Positions 26,179 through 37,400 of a stretch of 64,000 nt of DNA are shown here, piece after piece (the first letter of the stretch is position 1; each line of letters begins with the position of its first letter). The notes below the pieces were generated by a model. That model had not been told where the DNA came from. It saw only the letters and a program-made list of their open reading frames with translations, and did no database searches. The DNA is taken from assembly GCF_016899955.1 (NCBI RefSeq), contig NZ_JACJJL010000010.1, positions 1-64,000 on the forward strand, written 5' to 3'. The position numbers and the translations under genes were made by a program. The DNA comes from Marseilla massiliensis (GTDB lineage: Bacteria > Bacteroidota > Bacteroidia > Bacteroidales > Bacteroidaceae).

Positions 26179-29100
26179 TTAAAGTGTTAAGTCGATGCCA
26201 AGGTTAAACCTTCTCACTGTTGGGTAGGCTCCGTTGGGGCCCATGCCGCTGAAGTTAGACTCCCTGTCGTCGGGCATGTCTGTCCAAAGCAGCAGGTTGT
26301 CGCCGTTGAGGTAAACCCTGAGAACCTTTATTCCGAGCCTCTCTATGCCCTTGCCGGTGAATTTGTATGATATCTCGGCGTTTTTGAGCCTGAGGTAAGA
26401 GCCGTCGTACAGGTAGCGAGTGCCGTTGTTGGCTTCGTTTACCTTCGTCGACCAGCGCGGCATGGGCAGTCCGGTGCCGGTGTACTTGTTCCAGTATTCG
26501 CCCTCGACATATACCACGGTCGACGAAGCCTGGAATGTCGGGAAGCTTATCTCGCGCGTCACATTGTTCACGCCATAGAACTGTACGAAGCAGCTGAAGC
26601 CCTTCCACTCGAATCCCAGAGTTGCGTTGTATGTGTTCTGCGGTATTCCCGAATAGGCATAAGGCACTCTGTCGTCGGCGTTGATGACCCCGTCGCCGTT
26701 GAAGTCGACAATGCTGTAGTCTCCTGGCAACCGCTCAGAGTCGTTGGTCTCCCACTTCGTGCTTCCTGCCATGTCGTCCCACGAAGCCAGTGTGCCGTTG
26801 TCTATGTATGAATAAGTCTGCCCTATGGCGTGTCCGGCGGCCTTCTGGTAGTCAGGCTTAAGCTGCGGGTCGTCCTTGAACTTCACCTTGTTGATGGCGT
26901 GTGTCAGTTTGAAGTTGGCCCAAAGGCGTGTGTCGGTGCCTAATTTCTTGTTGAAGCGTAGCTCAAACTCATATCCATGGCTGTCAACGCGGCCAAGGTT
27001 GGCCATCGGGGGTGTCACCCCGAAGTAAGATGGTATGGCTTGGCTGTTGCCCGACACAAGAATGTCTGTGCGCTTGTCGCTGAATATGTCGACGGAGCCG
27101 GCGAGCATGCCGTCAATGAACGAGTAGTCTATGCCGAAGTTGCGCTTCTCTACCGTCTCCCAGTGAACGTCTTTGTTGCCGAGCGAGCTGAGCCGGTAAT
27201 ACTTGTAGGGGCTGTCTGCCGGTATGTAGCCCATGAGCGTGTTGCCTCCGTAGGCCCATTGGTCGGCGTAAAGGAAACGTCCTCCTACGTTGTCGTCGCC
27301 TATCTGTCCCCATGATGCGCGGAACTTAATCATGTCTATGAACTTAAGCTTCTTCATGAACGGCTCTTCCGTAAGAGTCCATCCGGCAGACACTGCCGGG
27401 AAGAAGTGGAAGCGGTAGTCGGGGCCGAACTTCTCCGAGCCGTTATATGCGCCGTTGAATTCTGCAAAGTATTTCAGGGCGTAATTGTATGTTGCGCGGA
27501 AAGCCCAGTCCTCACGGTAATGGCGGAACTCGCCTCCCGTTGCATAGCTCTCGCGGCTGAACAGACCGAGTCCTGTCACCTGGTGCTTGCCGAAGGTGCG
27601 GTCATAGTTGAGCTGTGCCGAGTAGTATATCTTTCGGAACGTCTGCCCGAGGTCGACATTGCCGGCCACGGTCGACCATGCTATGGTGTTCAACGGGTCG
27701 AGTTGCGTCCCGGGATTTACTTGTGCCTCATATTCAATCTGGCCTGTGTCTGGGTTTACCCACATCCGTTGTGTGGTAGAGTGGTAGCGGTCGTCGACGC
27801 CACGCTCTCTCTCCAGAAAACGGTAGTCCATTGAGTAGTCGAGGCGTGCGCTTAGTCCCTTGGTCACCATGCCGAGGTCTTGGGTGAGTATGAAGTCTGT
27901 GTTTATCTTGTTGGTCGTTCGTTTCTCTATTCCGCTTGTGGCGAGCAGGTATGCCGAGTTGGGCACGTCAGCGTTTCTCGGGGCATACCACCCCCACATG
28001 CCATTCGAGTAAACGGGGCGCATGGCGTCGGGGGCCGTCTTGTAAGCCGAGGCCCATGAGCTCGATTCACCGCTGTTGTCGGCTCCCCAGGGCAGTGTCC
28101 GTTGTCCGTTGGAGCCGAAGAGGTTGAGCGAGAACTGGGTTGTCTTGGTGAGCGTGAAGTCGAGGTTGCTTCTCACGTTGACGCGGTTGTAGCCATAGCC
28201 CGACTTGTAGCCGCGCCCGCTGTCGAAGTGTTTGAGCATGTCGCCCTCGTGGACGAAGTCGATTGACGAGAAGTACCTGACGAACTTTGAGCCGCCCGAC
28301 ACGTTGACACTGGTGTGGTACGACAGACCCATGTCGCGGAACAGGTAGTCTTGCCAGTCCACGTTGGGATACCTGTCCCACTCTGTTGCGTTGGCCGGAT
28401 GGCGGTATTTGTCGATTATTTGTATAGGCCGGTAGTCTGTCCATGCCCCGGGGCTGATGGGCAGTTCGCGTTCTATGGCTCGGTTGCGCAGTATGAGAGC
28501 GTCGTAAGAGTCGTATTTCTCCGGCAGTTTTGACACCGTCTTGACCGTCATGTCGGCCTTGATCTGCACTTGCGCCTTGCCTTCCTGACCTCGCTTTGTG
28601 GTGATTAGTATCACTCCGTTGGCACCTTTCACACCATAGACGGCTGTCGCCGATGCGTCTTTAAGCACCGAGACGCTTTTCACTGAAGATATGTCAACGG
28701 TGTTGATGTCTCTCTCAATGCCATCGACCAGCACCAGCGGGTCGCTGTTGTTCCATGAACTCTGGGTTCGTATCACAATCTTTGGCTCGTCGGCGCCCGG
28801 TATTCCCGTAGAGCTGAACGTGACCACGCCGGGCAGGTTGCCGGTAAGGGCCGCGCCGACATTGGTCACGCCTCCCGAGCGCTCGAGCACCTCGCCGGTG
28901 GTCTGGGTGATTGAGCCGGTGACGCTGGCCTTCTTCTGCTGGCCGTAGCCTACGACCACTACCTCGCCCAGGTTGAGGCCTGCGTTTTCTGTCAGTGTTA
29001 CGTTAAAGTTGCGTTTCTTTCCCACCTCTATCTCCATTGTCTGTATCCCGACATATGAGGCTACGATGACGCTTTTCTCGTTTGGCACGGTAAGCTTGAA

Positions 29101-29304
29101 CACACCGTCAATGTTGCTTGTCGTACCGATGGTTGGGCTGCCCTTGACCTTGATGTTCGCGCCGATGATTGCCTCATTGTTGCTGTCGAACACCTAGCCT
29201 TGTATCTTCACGCCGCCTGTTTGTGCCAAAGCCAATTGGCACGACAGCAGAGCCACGATTACCGACAGGGCAAGCCTCATGATATTTATGGCTTGATTCT
29301 TCAT
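26179..29304 (-). pseudogene. SusC/RagA-family TonB-dependent transporter (pair 2), amber-interrupted
   Basis: A complete SusC homologue is encoded apart from one in-frame stop. From the ATG at 29304 there is a signal peptide (VIVALLSCQLALAQ) and GGVKIQG, then TAG at 29194-29196, then VFDSNNEAIIGANIKVKG, the carboxypeptidase-like domain. Relatives commonly have a polar residue here (KG.V.D.NGE), so CAG to TAG is the simplest change. The plug (EVVVVGYGQQKKASVTGS, YGVKGANGVILITTKRGQ) and full barrel to NLGIDLTL are intact, about 1,040 residues in total. Without readthrough only a 36-residue peptide is made. A promoter element lies at 29434-29441. Confidence 0.87.
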
Positions 29305-29433
29305 TGTTTTTTGGTTAATGCGTTTGTTGTCTTGTTGTTAAAACATTTAGGCTTAGCCATTGTAAGGCTCGACTTGGATTGTTGTCAGTTGTTCTGTTTC
29401 ATGTCATAGGCTTGATGGTTTTGTTTCTCGTCG

Positions 29434-29441
29434 CAAAGATA
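29434..29441 (-). promoter_or_regulatory. -7 element before the second SusC
   Basis: On the minus strand this reads TATCTTTG, followed by C, matching TAnnTTTG(C). It lies about 130 bp before the SusC ATG at 29304 in a 228-bp intergenic region, a typical long leader for susC genes. Confidence 0.5.
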
Positions 29442-29532
29442 TTAAAACGGCGGGCATTGGTGTTTGCTTTCCGTTTCATAGGCTTTTGTTTATGTTTCAT
29501 CATCATAAGCGCATGAATGGCAGGTGTTTGCA

Positions 29533-32346
29533 TCATTGTTTTTCCACTGTTATGTTGTCCAGGTACAGGTCGCCGGCCGGGGCTTCTTCGGCTTTTAGCT
29601 CTATCCGGTTCTGTCCTTTCTGCAGCGACGCAGCCACCGATACTGTCTGCCACGTGGCGTTGCTGCCTGCCTGTCGGGTGAAGTTGAGGCCTGCCACGCG
29701 CCTGTTGTTGATGTACATGGCAACGGTGTTGACATTGGCTGTCGGGGAGTAATACCTCACCTGTATGTTGTATGCCCCGGCCTCATCAATGTTCATGGTG
29801 TTTCTTATGGCCGCGTTGTCGGCGCTGCCTAAGTTCACATAGCCCAGGGCTGTGTAGTTGCGGATGCCGTCGGCCACTGCGTTCTTGTAGACCTTTTTCA
29901 CATTCTTGTACTCAAAGTACTCTGTCTCATATTGGCGTGGCCCGGCATAGGCCTTGCCCCAGTTTGCGTTGGGTGTAGGTGGTTGCGACACATTGGCCCT
30001 GGTGAAGCGTGTCTCGCGCCCAGTGGCGTTGCCAGAGCAGTTGATGGTCAGGTCTACGGCGCCGTTGTGTGTTATGGTTATGGTGAAGACTCCGTCCTTC
30101 CATTCGCTGCTCACAGTGCACGGGTTGCCTTCCACGCGGTTTTTGTAGGTCATGGTGGGCTGCTTGTCGCTGCCGTGAATCTCTATGACGTCAGTGGTTT
30201 GCGTTCCCTTTGTGGTGTAGTTGGTCAGGTAGAAGTCAACCCTGTCGGCATATTCTCTTATAGCTGCTGCCGTATATTTGCCGAAGGCCAAGCTCATTTT
30301 TTCGCACGTGTTGTACTTAAAGGGTATAAAAGCCGTCCTCACTCCAGGCAGCGGATTGTAAACCATCCACCCGTTCTCGTGCCTTCCGGCATACAGTTCG
30401 CCCGTATACTCTTGTGGGAATATGCGGTTGAACTTGCCTTGCTTGAGCCTTATGTCGTCCCATCCGCCATTGAAGGCCGAGGCTTTTATCTGGTATTTGA
30501 ACGTGTTGGCCAGTCCGTCGGCCAGGTCGACGGCCATCGGTATGGTTGGATATCGACCCGTCTTCTTGAAGTAGATGATGTTTTTCTCCTGGTTGCCGTC
30601 GTTGTCAAGGCGATAGAGGCCCTCAAAGAGATTCCTAGGCGTGAGGTATCCCGGGTCAAGGCGTTGGTTCTTTGGCGTGATGTCGTTTATTACTATCAGC
30701 TTTGTGCGGTCTATCACCTCCTTGCGGCTCATTATCCTTATGGTGCCATCAATTATCTTTCTATAGATGTCCATGCTTATGTTCTCAAACTGCGGGAAGC
30801 GTTCCCATGAGCGTTTCATGAATCCTTCGCCCGTGCTTTTCTCCTTCACCTCCTTGAAGTCTTCGGTCCAGATGAGCTCAGGCCCGTCATAGACGGTCTG
30901 CCCGGTAAGCATGGTATGCTCCATCATGGCTATCGCGCCCGCCTGGGTCTGGTATCCGGCGTCGCCGTTCCACACTTTATCGTCGGGCCAGCCGCATACG
31001 TCGAAGCGCATGCCATACTGTCCGGCATAGCCGGAGAGCCACGTTCCGAGTGTGGCGCTCTCAATGTCGAAGAACCCGGCTGTCGATGTGAACTTCTCGC
31101 ACACTATCAGGTTCTCCGGGTGTTGCCTGCATGCGTCAGCCAGTTCGGGGTCTTTCTTGAGCATGGCCGTGGGCGTTGTGCCCGACGAATATTCGCCCGA
31201 GCCACAATAACTGATTACCAGGTAGCCGCCATACTCGTTGCTCAGCCTCATCAGGTTGGCCCAGTGGCGCAGCCTCTGACCGTAACTTACCGAGAACTTG
31301 TCGTCGAATCCCCAGAACTGTTCGCAGTAGTTGAAGCCCACGAAGTTGGGGAAGTCGCGGTAGAACTCCTTGAACACGCTCTTGTCGCTCTTTATCTCTT
31401 CGTAGCTCGAATAGTCGGGGAAGTGGCAGAAACCGCCGCTCGACGGTTGCACCATGGCCCACACGTCGTTCTCGGCGCACGTCCTGAGCCACGACTTCAC
31501 GGTCTCGTAGCCGTATTCCACGCGGTTCCACCGGCCGGTAGTCTCGTCGTGGCTCACCGACAACGACAGGTTGAAGATGACATAAGGGCGTATGTCTTGC
31601 GGTATGAGGTCGATGATGGCTTGTGGGTCGGGGGTGTTCCATACGTCGATGTGTATCAGCCAGGCGGGATGGTCGGGCGATATGGGGCGGCGCAGGGCAT
31701 AGGTTGGGCCCATGCCTGGGTTGTCTTTGCCGTCGGCCATGTCGAGGGTGAGGCTTGGCGTCTCGCCCCTGAGTAGGAACGTGACATGCCTCTTGTCGCT
31801 CATGTCAATGCCTCCGAAGAGGCTTTTCACTGTGCCCGGCCCGGCCTTATGGCCCAGTTGCCTGATGTCGCCGCCACACCTCACTGTCCAATATCCGTTG
31901 TGGTCAACGCCAATCTCGGGCGTCACGTCGGAGCTCACCGCCAGTTTGTTGCCGTCGGCCATGGTGATTGGCGAGCCGTCGATACACCAATGGTATGTGC
32001 CGTCGCCCTCGATGGCACTGACCATTGGCGTGTAGCAGGGCTTGTCTTGGGCGCCGAGTGCATCGATGTGGGTCAGTATGCTCAGCGAAGTGCCGTCGTC
32101 AAGCTCTACCTGGTATGACGAGGCTGAGGTCTGGGTGCACGACTTCACCGCCTTGCCCTCGCTCTTTGCCACAATCAGTGTGCGCAATGCGGCTGTGTTC
32201 GAGTTAATGTTTGCTGTGGCTTGCTCGATGCCGCCGCCGGTTCCGCCGGCCGTCAGGTCTTCGTCGGAGCAACCTGGCATTGCCCACAGGCAGATTTCCG
32301 CCATCATTGTCATCATGACGTGTATGCTGTTCTTCATCTTTTGCAT
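29533..32346 (-). CDS. GH98 glycoside hydrolase, likely endo-xylanase, with CBM35-like domain
   Basis: 937 residues. A lipoprotein-like signal ends PGCSDED. Residues about 35-180 resemble the DUF4988-type stalk. The catalytic domain is GH98: WLIHIDVWNTPDPQAII, RPYVIFNLSLS, VWAMVQPSSGG, and FVGFNYCEQFWGFDD with the likely acid Glu. The GH98 C-terminal domain follows (AGRHENGWMVYNP), and then a CBM35-like sandwich ending DLYLDNITVEKQ. GH98 includes blood-group endo-beta-galactosidases and, in Bacteroides ovatus, an endo-xylanase specific for highly decorated cereal xylan; the neighbours favour the latter. The signal core contains a Glu (MMAEICLWA). Only 8 bp separate it from the gene upstream in the operon. 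Confidence 0.82.
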   Translation of the reverse strand: MQKMKNSIHVMMTMMAEICLWAMPGCSDEDLTAGGTGGGIEQATANINSNTAALRTLIVAKSEGKAVKSCTQTSASSYQVELDDGTSLSILTHIDALGAQDKPCYTPMVSAIEGDGTYHWCIDGSPITMADGNKLAVSSDVTPEIGVDHNGYWTVRCGGDIRQLGHKAGPGTVKSLFGGIDMSDKRHVTFLLRGETPSLTLDMADGKDNPGMGPTYALRRPISPDHPAWLIHIDVWNTPDPQAIIDLIPQDIRPYVIFNLSLSVSHDETTGRWNRVEYGYETVKSWLRTCAENDVWAMVQPSSGGFCHFPDYSSYEEIKSDKSVFKEFYRDFPNFVGFNYCEQFWGFDDKFSVSYGQRLRHWANLMRLSNEYGGYLVISYCGSGEYSSGTTPTAMLKKDPELADACRQHPENLIVCEKFTSTAGFFDIESATLGTWLSGYAGQYGMRFDVCGWPDDKVWNGDAGYQTQAGAIAMMEHTMLTGQTVYDGPELIWTEDFKEVKEKSTGEGFMKRSWERFPQFENISMDIYRKIIDGTIRIMSRKEVIDRTKLIVINDITPKNQRLDPGYLTPRNLFEGLYRLDNDGNQEKNIIYFKKTGRYPTIPMAVDLADGLANTFKYQIKASAFNGGWDDIRLKQGKFNRIFPQEYTGELYAGRHENGWMVYNPLPGVRTAFIPFKYNTCEKMSLAFGKYTAAAIREYADRVDFYLTNYTTKGTQTTDVIEIHGSDKQPTMTYKNRVEGNPCTVSSEWKDGVFTITITHNGAVDLTINCSGNATGRETRFTRANVSQPPTPNANWGKAYAGPRQYETEYFEYKNVKKVYKNAVADGIRNYTALGYVNLGSADNAAIRNTMNIDEAGAYNIQVRYYSPTANVNTVAMYINNRRVAGLNFTRQAGSNATWQTVSVAASLQKGQNRIELKAEEAPAGDLYLDNITVEKQ

Positions 32347-32354
32347 GGTTTATG

Positions 32355-34118
32355 TTAGTGTTGTGTTTTGTCGTAGCCTGCGGCCGACTGCCTCAAACCG
32401 TTGGCCAGGCCCTCATAAATGGCCGTTCTCTCAAAGCCCGACGTCCATGGTCGAAGGTGGTTGCCTGTGGCTTCTTCTGTCATTCCGGCCAACGAAATGC
32501 CGTATTGAAGGGTTGCTGGTATTATGCGCATGTACTCCCTGATGATGAACGAGAGATAGTCAGCCGCCCTTTCCCTCTGCACCGGAGCAATGTCGGAGGC
32601 CGCCACTATGTTGCCAGTCCGGTCTTCATATATCACGTCGAGGGCGGAAAGCCGCACAGGTTTGCCGGTGGCGGCCAGGCGTTCCAGCATCCCGGTTATC
32701 TGATCCTTGTTTGCCTGTTGTTCGTCGGCGTCTTCGGCGCACACGGCTTGCAGTCCTATGTTGAAGCCGTCAATGCGGGTGGAGCCATCTGACTGCCAGC
32801 TGTCTGCCGTGGCTATGAGCCGATTTGTGGCGTCCACCATGTCGTCGTATTGCGACAGGTGCCCGCTCACAAACAGCGTGAGGTCGGCCTTTGATGCCTC
32901 GCGGGCCAGCCTCACAGCCGTGCGGGCATAGCCGTCGGCACCGAGATAGTCGGCCCAGGCAAAAGTGTTGGCGTCGGCCGTGCTGTCGAACAGGTCGCCC
33001 ACCACGTTCCACTGCTTCACGTAGTCGCCGCCCGAGGCAACCATCACTTTTATCCACTTGCCCATCTCGTCGGTCAGTATGGCCCTTTTCTCTTCAGGCG
33101 TTTTCTCTATCACCTCGTCGCCCTTGTCTTTCATGTTCAGCCTTACGTTGTCTATCTAGGCGTGCCACTCACCTGAGCCCGAGCCTATGGCCAGGTCAAA
33201 CTCGCTTAGTTTTGCCAAGTCGTCGGTTATGGCAATCCTTCCGTCGCCCGTGCTTCCCTCGGCCACGCTTATGATTGGTATGTTTATGGCTTCTCTGGCC
33301 CATGCGTTTGGCATGCAACCGAATGCGCTCGGGCCTTTGCCGCAGTTCATCTCTGTGCCGTTGATGACCACTCTCATGCCCGAGCCCCACTGCCCCCTGC
33401 CGTCTATTAGGAACATGTCGAGCGCAATGGAGCCATAGTCGGCCAGTGTCTTGCCTGGCTTCAGCCTGACGTGAAACTTTGGGTAGCTGTACTTGCAGAA
33501 GTCGTCGGCGGTGCCCACATGCAGCACATTGCCGCTTTTCCCCGTGGGGTCTTTCTCTACCACGCCTTGGTTGCCGTTGGTCATGGCGTAGTGCCCACCC
33601 TGTTCGTCGGCCTCAAAATCGGCCACCATAGTTACCAGTGTCTTCGGGTCTGAGGGTATTATGATGGGCGCAATGAGTTGTCTGAGGTGTGCCGCCGCTT
33701 GGCCTTGGGTTGAGCACAGTGTGCCTCCGAAAACGGCCGTGCCGGCGTTTTGCGCAGCATAGACGGCTGCTTTCATGGCGTTGAAGCCATATTCGCCATT
33801 GCCGTCTATCAGTGTCGATGGCGAGCAATCCCCGTCGAGGTCAATCCCGTCGAAGTTGCTCAGTGCCGTAGAGTACGCCAGTCCCTCCGACTGGAAGTCG
33901 GCATGGTTTACCGCTGTGGCCAGCACGAAAGGCGAGCCGGCCTCTTTGTTGACATACGACTTCAGCACACCGTAGGTGTTTAGGTAGTCCCTGTCGGCGA
34001 CGTCGGTTGGCTTTTCCAGCATGATGACGGCCAGCGGGCTGCCGTCAGCGCACGACACGCACAGGTCGGATAGCGTCCACGCAGCCGTTGCGATGGTCTT
34101 CTTCACTTGTATTTTCAT
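32355..34118 (-). pseudogene. GH10-like pseudoenzyme lipoprotein, amber-interrupted
   Basis: 587 codons in one frame with a TAG at 33156-33158 (codon 321, between GSGEWHA and IDNVRLNMK). Architecture and length match the GH10 protein at 16759-18513, including the inserted CBM (about 165-325). The catalytic sites are gone: the acid/base region reads WNVVGDLF (Asp375 where Glu is expected) and the nucleophile region reads RLSALDVIYED with Ala for Glu. So even without the stop this would be a binding protein derived from GH10, likely a surface glycan-binding protein. The signal core has an unusual Asp18 (TLSDLCVSC). A promoter element lies at 34247-34254. Either nonsense mutation or sequence error. 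Confidence 0.82.
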
Positions 34119-34458
34119 TGTTTTTAGGTTGATGTTATTATTTCAGGGTTTGCGGTGTTCAGTCATGTCGTTGCTTGGCCCCGGTGGCTAATGGGGCTTT
34201 GCATGGCAGTTGGTTGCCATGGGGCCATAGGTCTTTGTATTTGCTGCAAAGTTACGTAATCTTAATGGCTGCGTGTTTTCTGTTTGTTCCATATTGTTGT
34301 CTGCGTGTTCCATGGCCCCAGCCGCATGGCTGCCGTGTCTTGGCGTTGTGGCGCCTCGGCCTGTTTGAGCCCCGGCGCCACTCCTGCCCCGGCGCAGGCC
34401 GACGTGCCCGGCTATGTCGCGGAACCTTTTGCGGCCAAATGTCGCCTTGCGGTTAATT
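34119..34458. other. Intergenic region between HTCS and xylan operon
   Basis: A 340-bp region that holds the probable operon promoter (CAAAGTTA at 34247-34254, minus-strand TAACTTTG). It is also where the HTCS product would be expected to bind. No gene is supported. Confidence 0.5.
34247..34254 (-). promoter_or_regulatory. -7 element of the distal xylan operon
   Basis: TAACTTTG, followed by C, on the minus strand fits TAnnTTTG. It lies 129 bp before the GH10-like start and is the first promoter downstream of the regulator gene. No -33 motif is clear, as expected for an activator-dependent promoter. Confidence 0.5.
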
Positions 34459-37400
34459 TCAGCCGGGGCTGCCGTTGTTGCGTTCGGCATATTCGCTTGG
34501 CGACACGCCGAAATGCTTTTTGAACGAGGTAGAGAAGTGGGCGTTGTTGTTGACCCCCACCGTGTATGCCACCTGGGTTATGTTTATCTTGCCTCCGCGT
34601 ATCAGTTTTGCAGCCTGTTCGAGGCGTATGTTGCGCACAAACTCGCTGGCCGGAATGCCCGTGAGCTCTTTCATCTTGCGGTGTAGCTGCGTGCGGCTTA
34701 GCCCTACGTCGGCCGCAAGCCGTTCGACATTGAAGTCGGGGTCGCCCAGGTTGTCGTTGACCGACTTCATCACGCGCTACATCAGTGCGTCGTCGTTGCC
34801 CTTTACCTGCACGGCCTCTATTCTTTCCTCTTGCCGTTGCGCGCCCGAGAACTTGCCCCGCAACCTCCTTACGTTGTCTACCAGGTTGTCTATCGTGACG
34901 TGCAGCTCCTCCATGTTGAACGGTTTCGACATGTATGCGTCGGCCCCTCGCTTCAGTCCCTCAAGCCTGTCGGCAACCTCGGCCTTCGATGTTAGCAGTA
35001 TCACTGGTATGCTTGGTAGAACCTGTCGAACAGCTTGGCCGTGTTTTCGCCCTTGAGGCCTATGCCGGTGTCGGTAACGCTCAGCCTTGCGCCCTTGTCG
35101 TCTTGGTCGACGCACACGGTTATGCGTCCGCCGTCGGGCGTGTACTTGAACGCGTTAGACAGCAGGTTGGCCACCACCTTGTCAAACTGGCTGCGGTCTA
35201 TCCATGCCCAAACGGGGTGGGCGGGGTGGTCGAACGTGAAGTCTATCTTGCGTTCGGTGGCGTTGTAGCGGTAGAGGGCTATCACCCCGTTGACAAAGTC
35301 GACGAGGTCGGTCTGCCTGCAGCGCAGCCTCAGTTGGTTTTTGTCAATCTTCCGCTTGTCCAGTATTTGGTTCATGAGCGTGAGCAACCTCATGGCGTTG
35401 CGCTCGATGGTGTCCATGTCGGCCCGGCTTTCGGGGTCGGCAATGCGCTGCTTCAGCTTTCCCTGCGGACTGAGTATGAGTGTCAGCGGCGAGCGCATGT
35501 CGTGGGTGGCGTTGATGAGGAAGCGCATCTTGGACTCTTCGAGCTCGCGGTTCTTGCGGCGGTTGTAGTATACCATGCCCATGAGCGCTGTCGCCAGCAT
35601 CATCATGGCGTAGACGAAGAAGGCGTCGGCGGTGAGATACCATGGCGAGGCCACGCTGACGGTAATCTTCTCGGTGCCCTCAGAGTAGATGCCGTTGACC
35701 GTGGCGCGAACCTCTATTATGTAGTCGCCGGGTGGCAGCCTGTTGAACGTGATGGCGTTCGACAGCGTGCCGGCAGTGTTCCATGGACCGTTGTTCACCC
35801 TGTATTCAAACACCACGTTGTCGGTGTTGCGGTAGTCGAACAGCGAGAACTCCATGGTAAACGTGTTCTCGTCGTTGGATATGTCGTAGTGGCTGTGTGT
35901 GCTGCCCACCTGCTTGCCGCCTATGCTCATGGCCGAGAGGGTGACTTGCCCCAGCCTGACGCGGCTCTTCCTCACGTTGTCGGGGCTGAACACTGTCAGT
36001 CCGTCGGCTGTGCCGAAGCCTATTCGGTCGTCTTTCTCGTGGAAGAACACCTTGTCGAGATACTCCTTGGTGGTGAGCCCGTTGCCGGTGACGTGGCTTA
36101 TGAAGGCCCGCGCCTTGTGGTCGTACTGCCATATTCCGTCGGTGGTGCTCAGCCACACGTCGCTGCTGCTGTCGGGCACGATGGCGCACACCGCCTTGTT
36201 GCCGAGCGCGGCAGAGTGGGGAAAAGGCCTCATGCTTCCGTAGCGCTCGTCGTAGAGGTAAAGGTTTTGGTTGGTGCCTACCACTATATGCCCGCCATTC
36301 GTCTCGGCCAAGGCGGTTGTTGCCTCGCCTTTAAGCAATGTTTGCCAGCCCATGGTGTCAAACCTGCCTGTGCCCATGTCCATGCAGCACACCCCGTTGG
36401 CGGTGCTGAGCCACATCCGCTGGCGGCGGTCTATGTACATGTAGTTCACCCAGTCGTTGCATAGGGTGCCCCCGCTGCGCAGTGTGTCGTTCATGCTTAT
36501 GTTGCGCAGTTGCCGGGTGACGGCGTTGTAGACGTAGATGCCGCGCCCCAGGCTGCTGAAGTAGTAGTTGCCGCGGCCGTCGTCAGCCATGCATGCCAGT
36601 CCGTCGCCCTCGAGCGTGAGCTCCATGGTGGCGGTCTCGGTCGCCAGGCTGTAGCGGTACACCTCGTTGCGCCCGCACAGCCACAGGGCCCCGCCATGGT
36701 CTTTGTAAACCACGTCGATGCCCGTTGGGCAGCCCCGCCGCTTTGCTATCTTGCCGCCTTTGTCGAAGCGGAAGAGGCCGTTGCTCGGCACGAGGCACAA
36801 CACCCCGCCGTCGTCGAGCATGGCCATCGACTTGATGCAGCTGCCCGTCTTGACGTTTTGGGCAGAGAAACTCCACGTCTGGAACACGTCGTTGCCCTTG
36901 TTCAATAGCAGCAGCCCCTTGTTGTAGCAGCCCACCCACAGGTTGCCCGCGCGGTCTTCGATGACGCTGTTGACGTTGGCCGTGTGAATGTCGAAGGGTG
37001 CCACCGACTGGTCTATGGACCTTGCCACCCTGCTGCCGCGCCTTATCACCATGAGCCCCGTGGCCGACGAGCCGAGGTCAATGTTGCCCCTGCGGTCGGC
37101 AAAGGCCGTGTTTATGGCCTTCCTCTCGCCCATGGCGCTCAGGTCGAAGCCGGCGTCGGCCAGTCGGTCGGTAGCATAGTCGTATCGGGCAATGCCGTCG
37201 GAGCACACCAGCAGGAATCCGCTCTTGCCCCATGGCACAAACTTTCGTATAAGGCCGAGGCCGGCGTCGAAAGCCTTGACGGCCGGACGCCCATCCTTGC
37301 CTATGGACACCTGCTCGAGGTTGCTGCTCCGCCCCATGCGCCATAGGCGCCACTTGGCGTCGAAAAACAGCCTGGTGTAGAATCCCTGCATGGGTTTGGC

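Noticed and set aside
29194-34779. Reassignment of TAG to a sense codon, suggested by three in-frame TAG codons in SusC, GH10-like and HTCS genes.
   Set aside because: TAG is used as a normal stop in brxC, brxL and the DUF1735/DUF5627 gene, and nearby frameshifts are not explained by recoding. Nonsense mutation or sequence error is simpler.
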